Source of the DNA: Nanobdellota archaeon
Lineage (GTDB): Archaea; Nanobdellota; Nanobdellia; SCGC-AAA011-G17; ARS1403
Reading direction: 5' to 3'
DNA: 6,880 nt
Assembly (NCBI GenBank): GCA_018831025.1
Contig: JAHJRB010000027.1
Span: 1 to 6,880 of the forward strand
The notes under the pieces are model-generated. The model saw only the letters and a list, made by a program, of their open reading frames with translations. It ran no database searches and was not told the origin of the DNA. The stretch's first letter is position 1. The number at the start of each line of letters is the position of its first letter. Below, in pieces: positions 5,336-6,880 of this stretch. The translations under genes and the position numbers were made by a program.

Positions 5336-5641
5336 TCATTCTACAGGATTTCCATTCCTATTTATTCTTTCAAATCCAGTATATGTATGTTTACTAAAAG
5401 CAGTTACTCTCGCAGGCATATTTGGGTCTTCCACAACACGAATATTCTCTCCATCATAACCAACAACCCTTCCCCCAATCGGTCCGCTAGTAGTGTTAAT
5501 ATGAACATAGTTATTCTCAGTATCAATCAAAGCACATAATTCTCTAACTTTTCTCTCATGCGCTGCTCTTGCATCCTGTATTCTTTGTGCTTCTTCAACA
5601 CTTGTTTCAACAGGTTTTCCATTTCTATTATACACTTTCAT
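5336..5641 (-). CDS. Small protein of unknown function, possible Sm/Hfq-like barrel
   Basis: I do not recognise a named family. The 101-residue product has a charged, probably helical N-terminal region (13-37) and then a beta-rich part (44-93). There, TTSGPIGGRVVGYDGENIRV (50-69) resembles an Sm1 motif (G-x-V-x-x-Y-D...N), and FSKHTYTGFERI (82-93) recalls the YKHAIST segment of Hfq. This suggests an Sm-like RNA-binding barrel, but a general SH3-like barrel is equally possible. The motif NRNG-x-PVE occurs at both ends (residues 5-12 and 94-101). The gene starts immediately after the cca stop codon, with AAGGA (5646-5650) four bases before its ATG, so it is cotranscribed and coupled with cca. 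That context would fit an RNA-related role, which is inference only. Confidence 0.75.
   Translation of the reverse strand: MKVYNRNGKPVETSVEEAQRIQDARAAHERKVRELCALIDTENNYVHINTTSGPIGGRVVGYDGENIRVVEDPNMPARVTAFSKHTYTGFERINRNGNPVE
5339..5362 (-). repeat. Direct repeat, copy at the 3' end of the small-protein gene
   Basis: These 24 bases match 5606-5629 at 21 positions, in the same orientation and reading frame (267 bases = 89 codons apart). They encode NRNGNPVE, the last eight residues of the small protein. Confidence 0.8.
5606..5629 (-). repeat. Direct repeat, copy at the 5' end of the small-protein gene
   Basis: This copy encodes NRNGKPVE at residues 5-12. The three base differences from the other copy change one residue (Lys to Asn) and leave the rest the same, so the peptide is conserved more than the DNA. 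Confidence 0.8.
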
Positions 5642-6859
5642 TTATTCCTTTAAAACACCTATATCTTTTACTTTATCTCTCAGATATAAATGCTTTAAAA
5701 GCTTTTTTAAGAAGTCTAAGACATAAGGATTCTCTCTTTTTAGCTCAATATAAACCCTATTTCCCTGTTTTTTTAATTCTTTATTTTTATATTTTTCCTT
5801 AAACTTTTTCAAGTGCTCTTCTTCTTTTACAGGAGGCCCAAAATGCTTATATTTTTTAGGTAGAGTTTTATTTTTCACAAAATACCAGAACAACGCATGT
5901 TTATTCCATTCCCAATTGTAATCATCTATTTTATATCCTTCTTCTTTTAATCTTTTAGCAATAAATTCAAATGATTTCAGCAGCTTGCTTCCAACAACAT
6001 CATTTTTTCCTTTTAATGGGATTGCTTTTAAAATAACTGCCCCTTTTAAATCATCTAGACTTACTTTTTTTCTAATAAAAAATTCTCTGCTAGGATTTCT
6101 ATTAAATTCTTTAGCCAGCTCTATAAATTTATTAAATTTATTTTCACTTAAAGCAGCTGAAGTATTTCTATCATGCTGTACAGGATCAATTACAATTAAG
6201 GGACTTTCTTTACTTTTATTCAACCCGTCAAAATGTTTCTCAACATCAATTATTTGACCTTTTTTCCAGTTAACAGCTTCTTTCATTAACTTGCTAAAAC
6301 TCTTATAGTAAATAGTTAGAATCTCTAATGTATAACCGCTAAAACCTTTAATGTAACTCTCTGCTCCGTATATATTATTAGCCTTACAAAAAGCCTTAGT
6401 TAATCTTATTTGGTCCAATATTTTTTTATTTGCTCTTTTACTGACCCATTTGCTATGCAAAGGACTAACATCAGTTATGTTAACTGCATTTTTAGCTTTG
6501 TTAATATTAATTATAGGGACAATTTCAAAAGTATATGGCTCTTTTCTAATCTGAAAATAATCCCTGCTGCCATGCACTTTTCTAATCCCAGAAATCTTAT
6601 TTATATCTCCTAAATTTTTTAATCTCTTTTCTAATATACTACTAATATCTTCTTTTTTGTATTTTTTATTAAACATAACAAAAATATCAATATCATGGTC
6701 TCCTTTTAACCACGTGTTTTTTGCCACACTTCCCCCTAAAATCGCCTTTCCTTCTTTATTTAATTTAGAATTTAACTTCTTAATAAAAGCACCAGCTGTA
6801 TTCAAAAGAGCTTTCTTTTCAGTATTATCCGGGGTTATATCCCTCAGTACTGTTAACAT
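5642..6859 (-). CDS. cca: CCA-adding enzyme (tRNA nucleotidyltransferase, archaeal class I)
   Basis: Adds or repairs the 3' CCA end of tRNA without a nucleic acid template. The 405-residue protein has the class I nucleotidyltransferase signature: GGSVAKNTWLKGDHDIDIF (42-60) with the GS pair (G43-S44) and metal-binding D56 and D58. The third carboxylate position, FEIVPI (111-116), carries E112 where the Archaeoglobus enzyme has Asp. YGAESYIKGFSGYTLEIL (164-181) is the conserved central-domain helix, and LIVIDPVQHDRNTSAAL (221-237) is the tail-domain signature. It is somewhat shorter than the roughly 440 residues of better-known archaeal enzymes, probably through a reduced C-terminal part, as is common in small archaeal genomes. 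The ATG at 6859 gives the expected N-terminus (VLRDITP). Its promoter lies mostly beyond the window edge. It is followed without a gap by the small-protein gene. Confidence 0.95.
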   Translation of the reverse strand: MLTVLRDITPDNTEKKALLNTAGAFIKKLNSKLNKEGKAILGGSVAKNTWLKGDHDIDIFVMFNKKYKKEDISSILEKRLKNLGDINKISGIRKVHGSRDYFQIRKEPYTFEIVPIININKAKNAVNITDVSPLHSKWVSKRANKKILDQIRLTKAFCKANNIYGAESYIKGFSGYTLEILTIYYKSFSKLMKEAVNWKKGQIIDVEKHFDGLNKSKESPLIVIDPVQHDRNTSAALSENKFNKFIELAKEFNRNPSREFFIRKKVSLDDLKGAVILKAIPLKGKNDVVGSKLLKSFEFIAKRLKEEGYKIDDYNWEWNKHALFWYFVKNKTLPKKYKHFGPPVKEEEHLKKFKEKYKNKELKKQGNRVYIELKRENPYVLDFLKKLLKHLYLRDKVKDIGVLKE

Positions 6860-6880
6860 AATTTATTAAAATTCAATTAA

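Noticed and set aside
5569..6869. Plus-strand open frames opposite cca and the small-protein gene, rich in Phe and Leu, resembling membrane peptides.
   Set aside because: The hydrophobic look comes from reading Lys/Glu-rich codons in reverse complement. No promoter, Shine-Dalgarno or recognisable motif supports them.
1..6880. tRNA or rRNA genes, CRISPR repeats, transposase genes, toxin-antitoxin pairs.
   Set aside because: None are visible: no cloverleaf-like GC-rich segment, no regularly spaced repeats, no transposase or nuclease motifs in either strand beyond the genes listed.

Overview
The window comes from an AT-rich archaeon, most likely a small-genome DPANN-type lineage such as Woesearchaeota, Pacearchaeota or a relative; the phylum is inferred. 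Two genes are archaeal in type: the RNase P protein Rpp21/Rnp4 and a class I CCA-adding enzyme. The single genes have TATA boxes ending about 21 to 25 bases before the ATG and no Shine-Dalgarno, the pattern of leaderless archaeal transcripts. Inside the operons there are clear Shine-Dalgarno sequences (GGTGA, AGGTGA, GGAGG).

Layout. Bases 1-527, minus strand: the start of a thymidylate kinase (cut by the window edge) and, upstream of it, RNase P component 4. Bases 528-592: a compact divergent promoter. Bases 593-1066, plus: dCMP deaminase. Bases 1070-1648, minus: a HAD-type 5'(3')-deoxyribonucleotidase, convergent with the deaminase. Bases 1649-1785: a regulatory region carrying two NrdR-box-like palindromes around a TATA box. 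Bases 1786-5273, plus: a tightly coupled nrdR-nrdD-nrdH-nrdG operon. Bases 5274-5335: a short gap between convergent genes with no clear element. Bases 5336-6859, minus: a two-gene unit of the CCA-adding enzyme followed by a small protein with a possible Sm/Hfq-like barrel and a repeated motif at both ends.

How the genes fit together. Bases 1-5273 are mostly a deoxynucleotide supply locus. The oxygen-sensitive class III ribonucleotide reductase NrdD is activated by the radical-SAM protein NrdG and probably reduced by the glutaredoxin-like NrdH. The operon is headed by NrdR, a repressor that senses ATP/dATP. dCMP deaminase makes dUMP for thymidylate synthesis, thymidylate kinase makes dTDP, and the deoxynucleotidase removes surplus dNMPs.

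The most interesting point is that NrdR, a mainly bacterial regulator, appears here with its own operator pair. Two 16-bp boxes lie 31 bp apart centre to centre and bracket an archaeal TATA box, so a bacterial repressor seems to be fitted onto a TBP/TFB promoter. Other points of note are a His in place of the Walker A Lys of thymidylate kinase, and the small Sm-like candidate with duplicated ends. There are no RNA genes, mobile elements or CRISPR arrays that I can support.
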